Position numbers and translations under genes: made by a program. From NCBI RefSeq assembly GCF_004798935.1, contig NZ_RAHT01000005.1:62001-126000 (forward strand): a stretch of DNA of 64,000 bases, written 5' to 3'. The DNA comes from Ningiella ruwaisensis. GTDB lineage: Bacteria; Pseudomonadota; Gammaproteobacteria; Enterobacterales; Alteromonadaceae. The notes beneath the pieces were generated by a model, which searched no databases, was not told the origin of the DNA, and saw only the letters and a program-made list of their open reading frames with translations. Shown here piece by piece: positions 38,288-48,703 of this stretch; position 1 is the stretch's first letter; each line of letters begins with the position of its first letter.

Positions 38288-39169
38288 CTAGGCAATTTTG
38301 TTATGAATGACTTTTATAAGGTAATCGCCATAACCACTTTTGAGCAATGGCGCTGCCAATTTTTCAAGCTGTGCAGCATCAATAAAGCCCATCCGATAGG
38401 CCACTTCTTCAGGACAACATATTTTTAAGCCTTGACGTTTTTCCATGGCAGCAACAAAGTTAGCCGCATCAAGTAAACTGTCGAGCGTGCCCGTATCTAG
38501 CCAAGCAGAGCCTCTGCCCATTAGTTCGACTTTGAGGCTCCCTTCTTTAAGATACAAATTGTTTAAATCAGTGATTTCCAGTTCACCTCGAGGCGAAGGC
38601 TTTACTTGTTTAGCAAAGTCCACAACTCGCTTATCATAAAAATATAATCCGGTTACTGCATAATTCGATTTAGGTTTAACAGGCTTTTCTTCAATAGAAA
38701 CTGCTTGCCAGTTTTCATCAAAGTCAACAACACCGTATCTCTGTGGGTCGTTAACGTAATAACCAAATACTGTCGCACCACTTGTTTGAGCATGTGCATT
38801 TTTTAGCGAAACTCTTAAGTCATGACCGTAGTAAATATTATCACCAAGTACCAAGGCGCAATCATCGCCATTGATAAAATTCTCACCTATTAAAAAAGCT
38901 TGAGCGAGGCCGTCTGGAGATGGCTGCACCGCGTATTCAATATTCAACCCCCATTGACTACCATCCTGCAATAGCTCAATAAAGCGTGATTGCTCTTCAG
39001 GTGTTGTGATAATAAGAATATCGCGAATGCCAGATAACATAAGCGTTGAAAGCGGGTAATAGATCATCGGTTTGTCGTAAACGGCCATAAGCTGCTTGCT
39101 GACAACCTTTGTTAGGGGATACAAGCGTGTTCCGGAGCCGCCTGCTAATATAATTCCTTTTCTTTTCAT
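38288..39169 (-). CDS. rmlA: Glucose-1-phosphate thymidylyltransferase
   Basis: First enzyme of dTDP-L-rhamnose synthesis (RfbA), 293 residues. The N-terminus has the nucleotidyltransferase signature [18 protein letters not shown], then [30 protein letters not shown] and [17 protein letters not shown] follow. It starts with ATG 39169, 74 bp after a glycosyltransferase gene. TATGAT in that gap could be a -10 for an internal promoter, so the rml genes may be partly independent of the upstream cluster. Confidence 0.97.
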   Translation of the reverse strand: MKRKGIILAGGSGTRLYPLTKVVSKQLMAVYDKPMIYYPLSTLMLSGIRDILIITTPEEQSRFIELLQDGSQWGLNIEYAVQPSPDGLAQAFLIGENFINGDDCALVLGDNIYYGHDLRVSLKNAHAQTSGATVFGYYVNDPQRYGVVDFDENWQAVSIEEKPVKPKSNYAVTGLYFYDKRVVDFAKQVKPSPRGELEITDLNNLYLKEGSLKVELMGRGSAWLDTGTLDSLLDAANFVAAMEKRQGLKICCPEEVAYRMGFIDAAQLEKLAAPLLKSGYGDYLIKVIHNKIA

Positions 39170-39243
39170 ATTTTCCCTCTATAAACTAAGATAACGTTTA
39201 TTTTGCGATAATAGCATCATACCGCATATACCTATGAGAACAC

Positions 39244-41064
39244 TTACTGTGGTGTTAGCTCAGATATAGCATGAATATACTCAGACGAATCTACAATTGC
39301 AAAATTCTCACGTTTTAGAGTCAGACATTGATTATAAGCCGGATCATGCTCTATGTAAGTACGCCAAGTCGAACGCAAATACTGAAGTTCTTTTTGAAAG
39401 CGCTCACTTTTTTCTTTGGTGTCGTCAGCCCCTCTTGATATGGACTCAAAATGATATAGCTCAGCTATAGCACAATATACATTTCGTTCTCTTATCTCTA
39501 GCAACCTAAGACAAAAATCAACATCGTTGAAGGCTACCGTTAAGTCGAGTTCATTAAGACCACCCACTTTCAAATAATCTTCTCGCTTTACCAGTAAACA
39601 AGCAGCTGTTACAGCGCTGAAATTATTTGTTGCAGCAAGGCGACTGAGATACCCATCGTGATTGCGAGGAAAAAATTTATGGGCATGCCCTGCTCCTCCA
39701 CCGTAACCTAACACGACGCCTGCATGTTGAACTCTATTATCAGGATATAATAACTTTGCACCTACACTCCCGACATCTTCACGTAAAACTATGCAAAGCA
39801 AATGCTCTAGCCATTGAGGTGTTATTACTTTGATATCATTATTTATAAGCCCAATTATCTCTCCATTACATTTAGAAACAGCAAAATTATTAATAGCTGA
39901 ATAGTTAAACGGATGGGGATACCTAAGCACTTTGATTTTTTCATGATTGCTAAGTTCATGGAAATAAGCAATTGCCTCCTTGTCATCAGAGTTATTGTCA
40001 ACGAGCACTATCTCAAAGTGCTTGTAAGTGGTTAAGGACAATATTGATTTAACACATTGTTCGACTAGATCTTTGCCGTTATATGTAGGTATGATCAAAC
40101 TAACTAAGGGTTCATTTTCTATTTTCCATTGAATATCCCTGATATAACCGCGTTCCGTTACATCCTCTATATTAGCTTGAGCAAGTAAATATTTTAGAAG
40201 TTCTCGCGTCATCTTAAGACTTTCTGAAGGTTCCGGTGGTGAAAACACTCCAATTATTGGAATGTGATGCACCTGCCGACTACATTGCTCAAAAAAATTA
40301 TTAATCATCCAATTCGCTACAAAATGTTTAGACGGTTCAAGATCAAAACTAGATAAAAGATATTTTCCTTTAGCAAAATAAACACAAGTTCGGATGTAGC
40401 TGGTGCTCAACTGAAGATCAGCATTCCAATCGGGGTACAGTTCGGGTTCTACGAACTCTCCATTAGTACTGTAAAAAGCCCTATCAAAATAACAGACATC
40501 GACCGAAGAACTCGTTAACTTACTAATCAAAGTGGTAAAAGAAGATACAAGCACATCATCATTGTTGATAACTAGAATTGGTTCCTCATCGACTAAGCCA
40601 TCCAGTCTTGAAGAAACCCTCCACTTTAAATTTGTTATAGGCGACGAATAAATTCGTTGAATAACTTTTTCGACATCCTCTGTTGCGCAAAAAAATAATA
40701 TTTTTGAAAAAGAGGGAGAGTCGAGATCAAGAAGCATTTCTAAGCAAGCATCGATATCAGAGGACGAGGTAATAATAAGTAACGAAAAATCGTTGGAAGT
40801 TTTATTCTGATTATGCCTGAACTGTTCGGACTGTTTTTTTAGTAATTCTTTAGTCAAAATTTCAAGTTTTTTAGTAGAAGGACGCCCATAAAAAAGTCCT
40901 GATTTAACAAGTGTTCGGCTGTACAAAGCAGTCAACTTTGGGTTGCGCTTAAAAAAAGTAACAAAACTTGTTGGCATCAATTTAACGATACGTTGGATGA
41001 TTTTCATCAAAGACTGGAAAATCATATACTTACTTTTTCGATTCCAAATGGACGGAGAGAGCAT
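39244..41064 (-). CDS. GT2 family glycosyltransferase
   Basis: A 606-residue inverting glycosyltransferase, probably cytoplasmic. The GT2 domain (about 315-540) has LVSLIIPTYNGKDLVEQC, VLVDNNSDD and NNDIKV (DxD-type) in the donor site and GGLNELDLTVAFNDVDFCLR in the acceptor region. The N-terminal 300 residues look like a second, decayed nucleotide-sugar domain. This layout is known from rhamnosyltransferase-like O-antigen enzymes, and rmlA is next, but donor specificity is inference. ATG 41064 overlaps the upstream gene by 35 bp; ATG 41025, four bases after that gene's stop, is an equally likely start. Confidence 0.85.
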   Translation of the reverse strand: MLSPSIWNRKSKYMIFQSLMKIIQRIVKLMPTSFVTFFKRNPKLTALYSRTLVKSGLFYGRPSTKKLEILTKELLKKQSEQFRHNQNKTSNDFSLLIITSSSDIDACLEMLLDLDSPSFSKILFFCATEDVEKVIQRIYSSPITNLKWRVSSRLDGLVDEEPILVINNDDVLVSSFTTLISKLTSSSVDVCYFDRAFYSTNGEFVEPELYPDWNADLQLSTSYIRTCVYFAKGKYLLSSFDLEPSKHFVANWMINNFFEQCSRQVHHIPIIGVFSPPEPSESLKMTRELLKYLLAQANIEDVTERGYIRDIQWKIENEPLVSLIIPTYNGKDLVEQCVKSILSLTTYKHFEIVLVDNNSDDKEAIAYFHELSNHEKIKVLRYPHPFNYSAINNFAVSKCNGEIIGLINNDIKVITPQWLEHLLCIVLREDVGSVGAKLLYPDNRVQHAGVVLGYGGGAGHAHKFFPRNHDGYLSRLAATNNFSAVTAACLLVKREDYLKVGGLNELDLTVAFNDVDFCLRLLEIRERNVYCAIAELYHFESISRGADDTKEKSERFQKELQYLRSTWRTYIEHDPAYNQCLTLKRENFAIVDSSEYIHAISELTPQ

Positions 41065-42427
41065 TTTCCAAAGACGCGAGTTTTGTATTTATTTCTTTAT
41101 TCTCAGGTGCTTGCTTCAAGGCCTCTTCTACCAAATAAAAAGCAAATTCAATATTACCGTTTACCTCACAAAAGTTAGCAATACTCATTAGTACAGCGAT
41201 GTCCGAAGTTTCAGGGGCTATGTTCAATTTACTTTTTAAACTGTCTACACCGTGTATTTGAGACTTTCCCTTCCCCCAAGTTAAGGGCTGGTTTTTCCCT
41301 AGTTTTTGTCTTATATATCCCGAAAAAAATTGCTTCTTCGAGGCCAATGATGATTTGGAAAACAGAAATGTAAAAAACGTTCTTCGCCTCCCTACTGACG
41401 ACAAAGAATGATCTTCAAGAAACCATTTCACATACTGATGCTTAAAAATAGGTAAGTACGAATGCTTATATAACAATTGACACAATCTGAAAAACAGCTC
41501 TTCCGACTCCTGTTTGATGTGGTCTCTAACTTGTGTAAACTGCTCATAATTCAATTTTTGCTCTAAATATTTCCTCTGCTTACTTGATTTAATGCTATTG
41601 AGAAGCGCGTCGCTATTTTCAATATTTAATCGCTGTGTTAAAGGAACTATATATTCGACAACTTGCTCTTTATATTTCTCAAATACACTAGGTGTTAATA
41701 AAGAAAATTCTTTTTGTCCTGCTTGATAAGCCTGTAATAAGATGTCTGTGACATGAGAAACTTCTGCTAAATCAAATTGATTTAACCAACGTTTGAACTC
41801 TAAAGCTTCAAATGAGTAAGAAGGATTGATGGTGCGTGGAAGATAGTCATTCGCTTTATTTATATCAAATATGGATAAAAAATCTGCAACGATATCCTTT
41901 TCTGGAAAAATATTTTTTGCATAGGCCCGTAGTATAAATCGGTCCTTACCTATGCTTTTTACTGACCGTTCTAAAACGTTTGGTATTGAGAAATTGAGTT
42001 TATCTGAAAATTGAATAGTTTTTGTATTGCCATGCCGTTTGATAGTCTGATTATAAGAAGACTCAAAAAAATCAACAGGGCTGCGAACATAACCAATATA
42101 CGTAGATTCAGGGAAATACTTATTAATTTCTGAAAGGCGCTTAAAGAAAAATTCTGAACTTAACAACAGTATATCTGCACTGGAGTTGTTGAAGAGCGTT
42201 ATTAGCGTTTCAACTTTTGCTGAACTTATTATTAGCTCCCCCTTTTCATTACGATCGAAAATACTTTCTACATTGCCAGAACTTACGTCGTTTGAATCTA
42301 ATTTATGTGCAGGGTAATAAATACCTTGAGATTTTAAATGCTCCCTATGGGTGTTACAGTAATTTTGAATGGCAGAGGTGCCAGTTTTCGGAGGGCCAAA
42401 ATGGATATATATGTTTTTTTTTGTCAT
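41030..42427 (-). CDS. Sulfotransferase-like P-loop protein
   Basis: A 465-residue protein with the sulfotransferase-type nucleotide loop near the N-terminus (IHFGPPKTGTSAIQNY, the 5'-phosphosulfate-binding motif) and a second motif VRSPVDFFESSYNQ around residue 105, which fits the 3'-phosphate-binding arm. The C-terminal 60 residues form a short TPR-like helical repeat (ANFCEVNGNIEFAFYLVEEALKQAPENKE). It probably sulfates a sugar in the polymer made by this locus; the substrate is unknown. It starts with ATG 42427. Confidence 0.75.
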   Translation of the reverse strand: MTKKNIYIHFGPPKTGTSAIQNYCNTHREHLKSQGIYYPAHKLDSNDVSSGNVESIFDRNEKGELIISSAKVETLITLFNNSSADILLLSSEFFFKRLSEINKYFPESTYIGYVRSPVDFFESSYNQTIKRHGNTKTIQFSDKLNFSIPNVLERSVKSIGKDRFILRAYAKNIFPEKDIVADFLSIFDINKANDYLPRTINPSYSFEALEFKRWLNQFDLAEVSHVTDILLQAYQAGQKEFSLLTPSVFEKYKEQVVEYIVPLTQRLNIENSDALLNSIKSSKQRKYLEQKLNYEQFTQVRDHIKQESEELFFRLCQLLYKHSYLPIFKHQYVKWFLEDHSLSSVGRRRTFFTFLFSKSSLASKKQFFSGYIRQKLGKNQPLTWGKGKSQIHGVDSLKSKLNIAPETSDIAVLMSIANFCEVNGNIEFAFYLVEEALKQAPENKEINTKLASLENALSVHLESKK

Positions 42428-42577
42428 GTAATCAAATGCGTCGCTTCACACCGAAAAATACCGAAGCATTCATATCGAGTATGCATAACTGTCCTTTATT
42501 AAATTCAAAGTATCTCATTTTCGAGTCAAAATTTCATTTAGAAGCATAGAAAGTTTATCACTACTAGTCGCCTAGTT

Positions 42578-45500
42578 TTAAATATAAACTTTATAAACTT
42601 TATCAATCGCATCAGCATAGCTTTCGATTGAAAAGTTAGTCTCAAACTTAACTTTTGCATTTTTGCTCATGAGTCGGTAAAAGTGGGAGTCACTTTTCAT
42701 CCGCAAGACTGCCTTTAATAAAGCCTCAATATCTCTAAATGGCACAATTAAACCAGTCTTTTCATGCTCGACTATGTCTAAAAGAGCTCCCTTTTCGTAG
42801 ACAAGTGAAGGTTTGCCATATGCCATTCCCTCTAATACTGTTCGTCCGAATGATTCTGCAAAATTAGACAAATTCAAAACCACATCAATATTTGCATAAA
42901 TTTCCGCCGTATTTTCAACGTAACCAAGATACTTCAAAAGTCTATGCTTGCCAAAGCGTTTCTTTTCGTTTATCTGTGCGATTAGCTCAGTCTCAGGACC
43001 GATAAGCACAATTTCCACATCTTTGTAACCAATTTTTTCGAGATTATCGGCTAATTCGACAGCATCTTTGATTCCTTTTTTTGTTATGTTGCTACTTATC
43101 AATCCGAATCGCATTGTAGAGTCTAGATTTCCACTTTTTTGCGACGTTTTATCAAATTCGCTCATTAACGGATCGAACACGTTAGGAATTACTTGAATGT
43201 GTTTGGCTTCCTCGCGACCTAGTTGTAATTGACTAACTACATCTTTTTTTGTTTGCACAGAATTAGCAATTAAACAATCTGAACTATGCAGCACCCGTCT
43301 ATATCCTTCTTTTGCTGAGGCGCATAAAGTGTTCAGTAAAGTAGCATCTTCACTCAAAAGCTCTCTTACGTGAGTTATTATAGGAATTCCTGTGCGAGCA
43401 ACCGCTTCATAAACACTATTTTGCACCACGGTATTCACGTGAACGAGTTTTATCTCGTACTCGATTAATATTTGCTCAAACAGAAGGATATTTGTATCAA
43501 CTGCCGATATGCCTTTTTGCCACCATGCATCATTTAATATAAATATTGAATCGCAATAGGCGGATAATTGCTCAATGTATTTTCTATTTTCTGCAGAAGG
43601 TAGTGTAATGAATACTCTATAATTGCGACCAGAAGCCGCTTTAACCATATCTAAAAAGCTGCGTTCAGCTCCAAACAGTTCGCGTCCAGCCGAGTGACCA
43701 CAAATTAGAACATTTTGGCACCCCTTAGAACTCTGTCCTTTAATCTTGAAAGGCGGCTTAACTTCCAACGATATCGAATCCAAATCTGCTAGGTGTACTT
43801 GTGAGTTTGAGCTATAAAAATTGTTTAAATATGAGATTGATAACTCTGAACAAGGATCATAATTTTGATGAAACCCCTCCTGTACAAAATGTTCTAAGCA
43901 ATCTATCTTCTGTATTTGTAGATTTTTATATCGCGATATATACCAGTTAGCATCCCAAATCTCTGAATAACGGATAATATCTCTAAAATCGGTTTTTGGC
44001 GCATTTTTTTGTCGACTAGTTAAAAGAGAATCTGGTATTGGAAATGGCCTTATTACAAAATCTTTATCAAGGTACAATGAGGCATCAGAAGAACGATGCC
44101 AAATTCGAGCACTGTCGAGATAGTCTTTGCGAACACCAAAGAACTCTGTAATTCGGTGAGATTGCCTTTTGTTTGTCAACGAGTTGGAATCACTCAGGCC
44201 AAATGAAAGCGGGACATCCTGTAAAACTTCGATAATTGATTCTCGTCCATATCGCATTATTACCCGCTCGTAATATTCGGTATCGGCTCCAAACCTCACC
44301 TGGTCCCAATACCCCAACTCGTCAAAAATCTTTCTAGAAATCATCAAAGAAGAAACATTACGATGTATTAATGACTCTTCAACTCTCCAATGTTGAAAAA
44401 CTAGCTCCTCACTGCACCGAACCCATGATGAAACACTTGCTTGCTTTTTATATTTTTCAATAGCTTCAGCTTGTAAGGCTATCTTTTGCGGATGTGAATA
44501 GTCATCCGCATCGTGCACTGTTAAAAAATCGCCGGTCGCAATGCTCATACCGTGATTTCTCGCCGAATAAGCACCAGCATTTCTATTCTTTATTTCAAGC
44601 TTAAACTCTTTTCCGTTGCGGCAAGCATTACTTTGTATCCAATGTTGAACAATCTCACTTGTGTTGTCTTCGCTTGCATCATCGACAATAATCACCTCTA
44701 AGTTCTTCCAAGTTTGAGATAACAAACAATCGAGAGCCGTTTCAATATATTTTGCTGCGTTAAATGCAGGAATAATGACGCTCACTTTTTTCCCACAATT
44801 TATTCGAGTTGAAACAGCCGGTTTGAGGTTATTTAACGTAAGCGGTTTATTTTGATTGGCTTTTGCCAATGTGCACAGCTTATATGCCTGAAAAATCTTA
44901 TTAATTGCATCTAATTTTTTGGAGCAGGACAGTGGAACATTTTCTGCGTGGAACAAATTTGATTCTAGTAATAACAGATCTGAAATGAAGGATTTATCGG
45001 TTTTCTTTCTATCTATAATATGTTTTGCAGAATCAAGTTGTTTCAATCTTAATAGAATAACTATGTAGAGAATAAGTGGCCCTGAATGGTTCGGGTACTT
45101 GGTATTGCATTCATGAAATGCTTTGAGATGAGCAAAAGCACTTTCAAAATCGCTACACCAATAAGCCCAACGCGCTAGAGCCCAACGTCCGTAGCTTCTC
45201 GCAATTCCACTCGAATTTACATCCTCGACTAAACGTTTTAGTCTTGGCAACATAATCTTTTGAGCCCCTGCCCATAAATGATACTCGTATGCGGCAGCAA
45301 CATTATTGACTGGGAGCCGTCCTTCAAACTGACCATGCTCAAGAAAATGAACTAATGGATTAATATTGGCATTTCTTACGTCTGGATATTCATCTAAATA
45401 CCATCCACCATCAAATTCTTTTGAACATGCTAAGTGCCATGTCCAATTTTTTTCCAAGTAAAACTTGATCGCTTCTTTTTTATTCTCGAATTCCAGACTA

Positions 45501-45646
45501 TCGTCTAACTGTCTTGTGAAAAAAGAAGATTTGAATAACTCAGAATTGGAAACTAAGCAAATCTGTTTCTTTATTTTATTTGCAAGGCCAGTTTTTAGAA
45601 CTTTGAAAAAACGGTTTATATCAGGTAGTTTCAATACGGTGCTCAA
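42578..45646 (-). CDS. Bifunctional GT2-GT4 glycosyltransferase
   Basis: A 1022-residue protein with two glycosyltransferase domains. A GT2 domain lies at about 290-500 (KVSVIIPAFNAAKYIETALD, VIIVDDASEDN, VHDADDYSH) and a GT4 domain at about 655-1015 (GLISSNITKKGIKDA, then SFGRTVLEGMAYGKPSLVYE). Each is preceded by a copy of a short motif, DEYPDVRNANINPLVHFLEH and SRYKNLQIQKIDCLEHFVQE (a Y-x-D/N...HF...G pattern), which in other large glycosyltransferases marks repeated modules. The TTG start at 45646 is weakly supported. Such fusions add two sugars in sequence. Confidence 0.82.
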   Translation of the reverse strand: MSTVLKLPDINRFFKVLKTGLANKIKKQICLVSNSELFKSSFFTRQLDDSLEFENKKEAIKFYLEKNWTWHLACSKEFDGGWYLDEYPDVRNANINPLVHFLEHGQFEGRLPVNNVAAAYEYHLWAGAQKIMLPRLKRLVEDVNSSGIARSYGRWALARWAYWCSDFESAFAHLKAFHECNTKYPNHSGPLILYIVILLRLKQLDSAKHIIDRKKTDKSFISDLLLLESNLFHAENVPLSCSKKLDAINKIFQAYKLCTLAKANQNKPLTLNNLKPAVSTRINCGKKVSVIIPAFNAAKYIETALDCLLSQTWKNLEVIIVDDASEDNTSEIVQHWIQSNACRNGKEFKLEIKNRNAGAYSARNHGMSIATGDFLTVHDADDYSHPQKIALQAEAIEKYKKQASVSSWVRCSEELVFQHWRVEESLIHRNVSSLMISRKIFDELGYWDQVRFGADTEYYERVIMRYGRESIIEVLQDVPLSFGLSDSNSLTNKRQSHRITEFFGVRKDYLDSARIWHRSSDASLYLDKDFVIRPFPIPDSLLTSRQKNAPKTDFRDIIRYSEIWDANWYISRYKNLQIQKIDCLEHFVQEGFHQNYDPCSELSISYLNNFYSSNSQVHLADLDSISLEVKPPFKIKGQSSKGCQNVLICGHSAGRELFGAERSFLDMVKAASGRNYRVFITLPSAENRKYIEQLSAYCDSIFILNDAWWQKGISAVDTNILLFEQILIEYEIKLVHVNTVVQNSVYEAVARTGIPIITHVRELLSEDATLLNTLCASAKEGYRRVLHSSDCLIANSVQTKKDVVSQLQLGREEAKHIQVIPNVFDPLMSEFDKTSQKSGNLDSTMRFGLISSNITKKGIKDAVELADNLEKIGYKDVEIVLIGPETELIAQINEKKRFGKHRLLKYLGYVENTAEIYANIDVVLNLSNFAESFGRTVLEGMAYGKPSLVYEKGALLDIVEHEKTGLIVPFRDIEALLKAVLRMKSDSHFYRLMSKNAKVKFETNFSIESYADAIDKVYKVYI

Positions 45647-45833
45647 AATTAATGTTTACTTCATTATCAAGCGAAAGTGCAACTACTTTAGGCTAACAGA
45701 TACATTTGGTTAAGCAAGTTACAAAAAACAATTGTTTTAGAGTAAGCGGTCAAAATAGACCGTACTAGTGTTTCCCAGTTTACTCTTGCTTAGATTCCCC
45801 TATAGCCTCACAACCAAAGACCAAGCCACCATC

Positions 45834-46135
45834 TTAAGTTTCTCGGACCCAGTAATTGTCAATGCCCAAAGGGTATTGACTAAACTTTTTCTTTTTACGC
45901 TTGATGAGTCGTTTCATCATCAGTAGTGCTGGCCGCTCGAGTGAAATGGTGGATAATACCAGCTGCTCTTGCTCATTATTTGATTCCATTTGCCCACAGT
46001 GACAGCATTCAATGCGGTAAATGCCAGTTTCATGGCCGCTTCTAATTCAGCTTCGTTGTAGCCACGAGGTAAAAGGTTTGTGACGGTCGTAGCATACTCT
46101 TTTACAACTTCTGACACACTATAGTCAATTGACAT
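45834..46135 (-). pseudogene. Remnant gene(s) in a 580-bp gap
   Basis: The 45647-46226 gap has no convincing intact gene. An ORF of 71 codons (45920-46135; SVSEVVKEYATTVTNLLPRG near its start) runs into a 28-codon, very basic ORF (45834-45920; MMKRLIKRKKKKFSQ) in another frame, with overlapping stop and start codons. I recognise neither; both look like fragments of a lost gene, perhaps a mobile-element or regulatory gene. The rest of the gap (45647-45833) shows nothing more than AT-rich sequence. Confidence 0.3.
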
Positions 46136-46226
46136 GGTTCACATCTTTTTTGAGCGGCGCATAGCTAAAGCACTGTTTCCATTCCCGCAGGGTACTTAAC
46201 ACATCGTTTATTACTATTCAGTATGA

Positions 46227-48422
46227 CTAATTTGATGTCGGCTCAACCACAAGGTCCAAAATTAAATCGTACAAGTCGCTGCAAGAGATATTATGATCAA
46301 AGTTGGTTAATGAATACTCTCTGGCACTGTCGGCGCTAAAATATTCATCGTTGCGATCTAAGTTAAGTATATCCATCATTTCATTGCACAAAGATTCATC
46401 ACTGCCTGCCGTAAAATATCGTACTTGTTTTGAATCTTTAGTCATTTCAATTAATCCACCCACATTGGAACATAATATAGGAATTCCCGACGCCAGTGCT
46501 TCTGCAGGTTTCAGAGGAGTTACTATTTCAGTAACTGGTGATGAAATACGCGGTAAAACACAACAATCTAAAAATTGATAGGTGGATGAAATCAAAGTTG
46601 CGTCGACACGGCCGGTTAAATGTATATTCTGTTGTAAGTCATTGTTTATAATATAGTCCTCTATTTCTGCGAAAATGGGGCCTTTCAATTCACTACTAGT
46701 CGCGTTATCACTCCCAACCAACAGCAATTTAACAGATGCTTTCTCGCTCTGTTCTAGCCGCGTAAGCATTAAATGAAAGGCTTTTACTAAAAGTAAAAGT
46801 CCTTCATACACAACAAATGAACCTATATAGCCAAATATAAAATCACCAGATTCTTTGCGATACTCCTCATCAAGCACTATTGATGTTCGCTTCTTTTCGT
46901 TGATAAATCTAAACAAATCAGCGCTATTTCTGGTGATGACTGTGTTCGATGGTCGTAAAAATCCAGAGCGTTTTTCAACATATTGTTGTAATGGCACTGA
47001 GATAAATGACATGCCGTCAGCATGCTGATATACATAATTTTCAGCAAAACATTGTAAACGGTAATTAAAAGAGTGCTCAAACTCAGGCTCCCGGCTAAGA
47101 CGAGTAACTTCCCAGAGCCCTCTCATATCGTAAATAAAAGGTATATTTGCTTTTTTTGCCGCAAGAAGAACAGGTAAGGATGTAATATAATTAGACGCCG
47201 CCAACGCAAAATCTAGTTTGTATGATTTGATTACTTGAAAGTAGTATTCCTGGGCTTTTGTGAGATAGTTTTCCAAAGACAGTGTATTTCTTCCAAAGTC
47301 ATCGTTGTATACATATTTGGTACCGTTAATAAACAATTCTTTTTCGCTTACCTGATGTTCTGTTGATAAGTCTTTAGGAAAGCCCATTCGCGCAAAGCAT
47401 GTTAAGTTTAAGCCTTTGGAATTTAGGGCTGTAGCAATGTAATCGGTACGAATCGCATATCCACCATTTGAAAATGGCAAGCAATTGTGCACAAAGTAAC
47501 CGCCATTAAGCTTCCCGGATGCTCTTTTCATTCTCTGCTGGGGCGCGTTGGAATGCTTTTTAACTAGTTCTACAACTCCTAAGTTCTGCCTTTGCATTTT
47601 GCTATAATATTGCTGATACGCATCGTGTTGATCTGCAAAGTATTTGTATAATGTCATTAGGTGAGATGCAACGAGAAGCGTGCTTGGCTCCGGAGAAGTA
47701 AGAGCTTGCCAAAACAAAGCTCTTATAGCTTTTTCAACTCGTTTATTAATGTCACTTTCCAGCTTTATGTGCTCATATGATATTACAAACGATTTTTTCT
47801 CCTTGTTAGTCAACTGCGCTGCTTGTGAAATAAGATTTTTAAGGCTGGTCAGATACCTTGCCTCTCCATATTCAAGCAGATTTAGCGAGAGTTTTGGATA
47901 AGCAATCTTATTGCCAGAAAGAGCCTCTTGCATTTCTTTACGCTCTAAAAATGCATTGTAGTGCCCATTCATGTTCATAAAAAACTCTTCTCTTGCCTGA
48001 GATTGTCCAACAATACTTGAGTAAAGTTTTAATACTTCACCGGCAATTTCGTGATGGTTACTTTTAGGAGATTTAATGAGTAACCAATAAAATTTCCGAA
48101 ACACAGGTTCATACTGAGCATCATCATTTAGAGTGCAACGAAGTTTACCACCTTTTATGGACAGCCTATTTTTATCGTAGGTTGTAAGCTCTAAGTGTTG
48201 AACCAGTACTGCCTTAAACTTGCTTTCAAATTCCTTCGCGTCAAAATCTATACTCGCTAGTAGGTCAGTATCGCTTTGTGGGATATGTTCGATTTGAGTT
48301 GTTGTAAAACGATTGCTGAGAAAAGCTTGAAATGCCGCTTTCGGGTCTTCTAAAAAGCGTCTAATAAATGTTTTTATTCGATTTGTCACACTACTCATTA
48401 ATTCTGGTTTTCCAACTTTCAT
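46227..48422 (-). CDS. GT4 family glycosyltransferase, large
   Basis: A 731-residue retaining glycosyltransferase. The GT-B N-terminal domain begins around residue 300 (FVHNCLPFSNGGYAIRTDYIATAL, the acceptor-side glycine loop) and the C-terminal domain contains FGYIGSFVVYEGLLLLVKAF and the EAL-type ending PAEALASGIPILCSNVGGL. The first 300 residues are an alpha-helical extension of unknown role, as in other large enzymes of this locus. It starts with ATG 48422. The 281-bp gap upstream is AT-rich with no gene or clear signal. Confidence 0.85.
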   Translation of the reverse strand: MKVGKPELMSSVTNRIKTFIRRFLEDPKAAFQAFLSNRFTTTQIEHIPQSDTDLLASIDFDAKEFESKFKAVLVQHLELTTYDKNRLSIKGGKLRCTLNDDAQYEPVFRKFYWLLIKSPKSNHHEIAGEVLKLYSSIVGQSQAREEFFMNMNGHYNAFLERKEMQEALSGNKIAYPKLSLNLLEYGEARYLTSLKNLISQAAQLTNKEKKSFVISYEHIKLESDINKRVEKAIRALFWQALTSPEPSTLLVASHLMTLYKYFADQHDAYQQYYSKMQRQNLGVVELVKKHSNAPQQRMKRASGKLNGGYFVHNCLPFSNGGYAIRTDYIATALNSKGLNLTCFARMGFPKDLSTEHQVSEKELFINGTKYVYNDDFGRNTLSLENYLTKAQEYYFQVIKSYKLDFALAASNYITSLPVLLAAKKANIPFIYDMRGLWEVTRLSREPEFEHSFNYRLQCFAENYVYQHADGMSFISVPLQQYVEKRSGFLRPSNTVITRNSADLFRFINEKKRTSIVLDEEYRKESGDFIFGYIGSFVVYEGLLLLVKAFHLMLTRLEQSEKASVKLLLVGSDNATSSELKGPIFAEIEDYIINNDLQQNIHLTGRVDATLISSTYQFLDCCVLPRISSPVTEIVTPLKPAEALASGIPILCSNVGGLIEMTKDSKQVRYFTAGSDESLCNEMMDILNLDRNDEYFSADSAREYSLTNFDHNISCSDLYDLILDLVVEPTSN

Positions 48423-48703
48423 AAAATTACTAGCGGCGCGAATTGTACTCTTTTATTTTCTGTAATTATACCGTCTGATGTTAAAGATTTAGCCAATGTT
48501 CTCACCTCCCAATCATACTTGGCAAGTATTTGGATTGCTTTTTTTACTTTGATAGTAAGCTATTACTGTATCAACGTAATCGAGCCAATAGTTTTGCATT
48601 AAAATGAAAGAATGGATTTTATCTGTTAACACCTTATTTCGGACATAAAATCCATTAAATTTTCTTGATAGTAAATTTCATCCACCACAAAACTAAAATA
48701 GTT

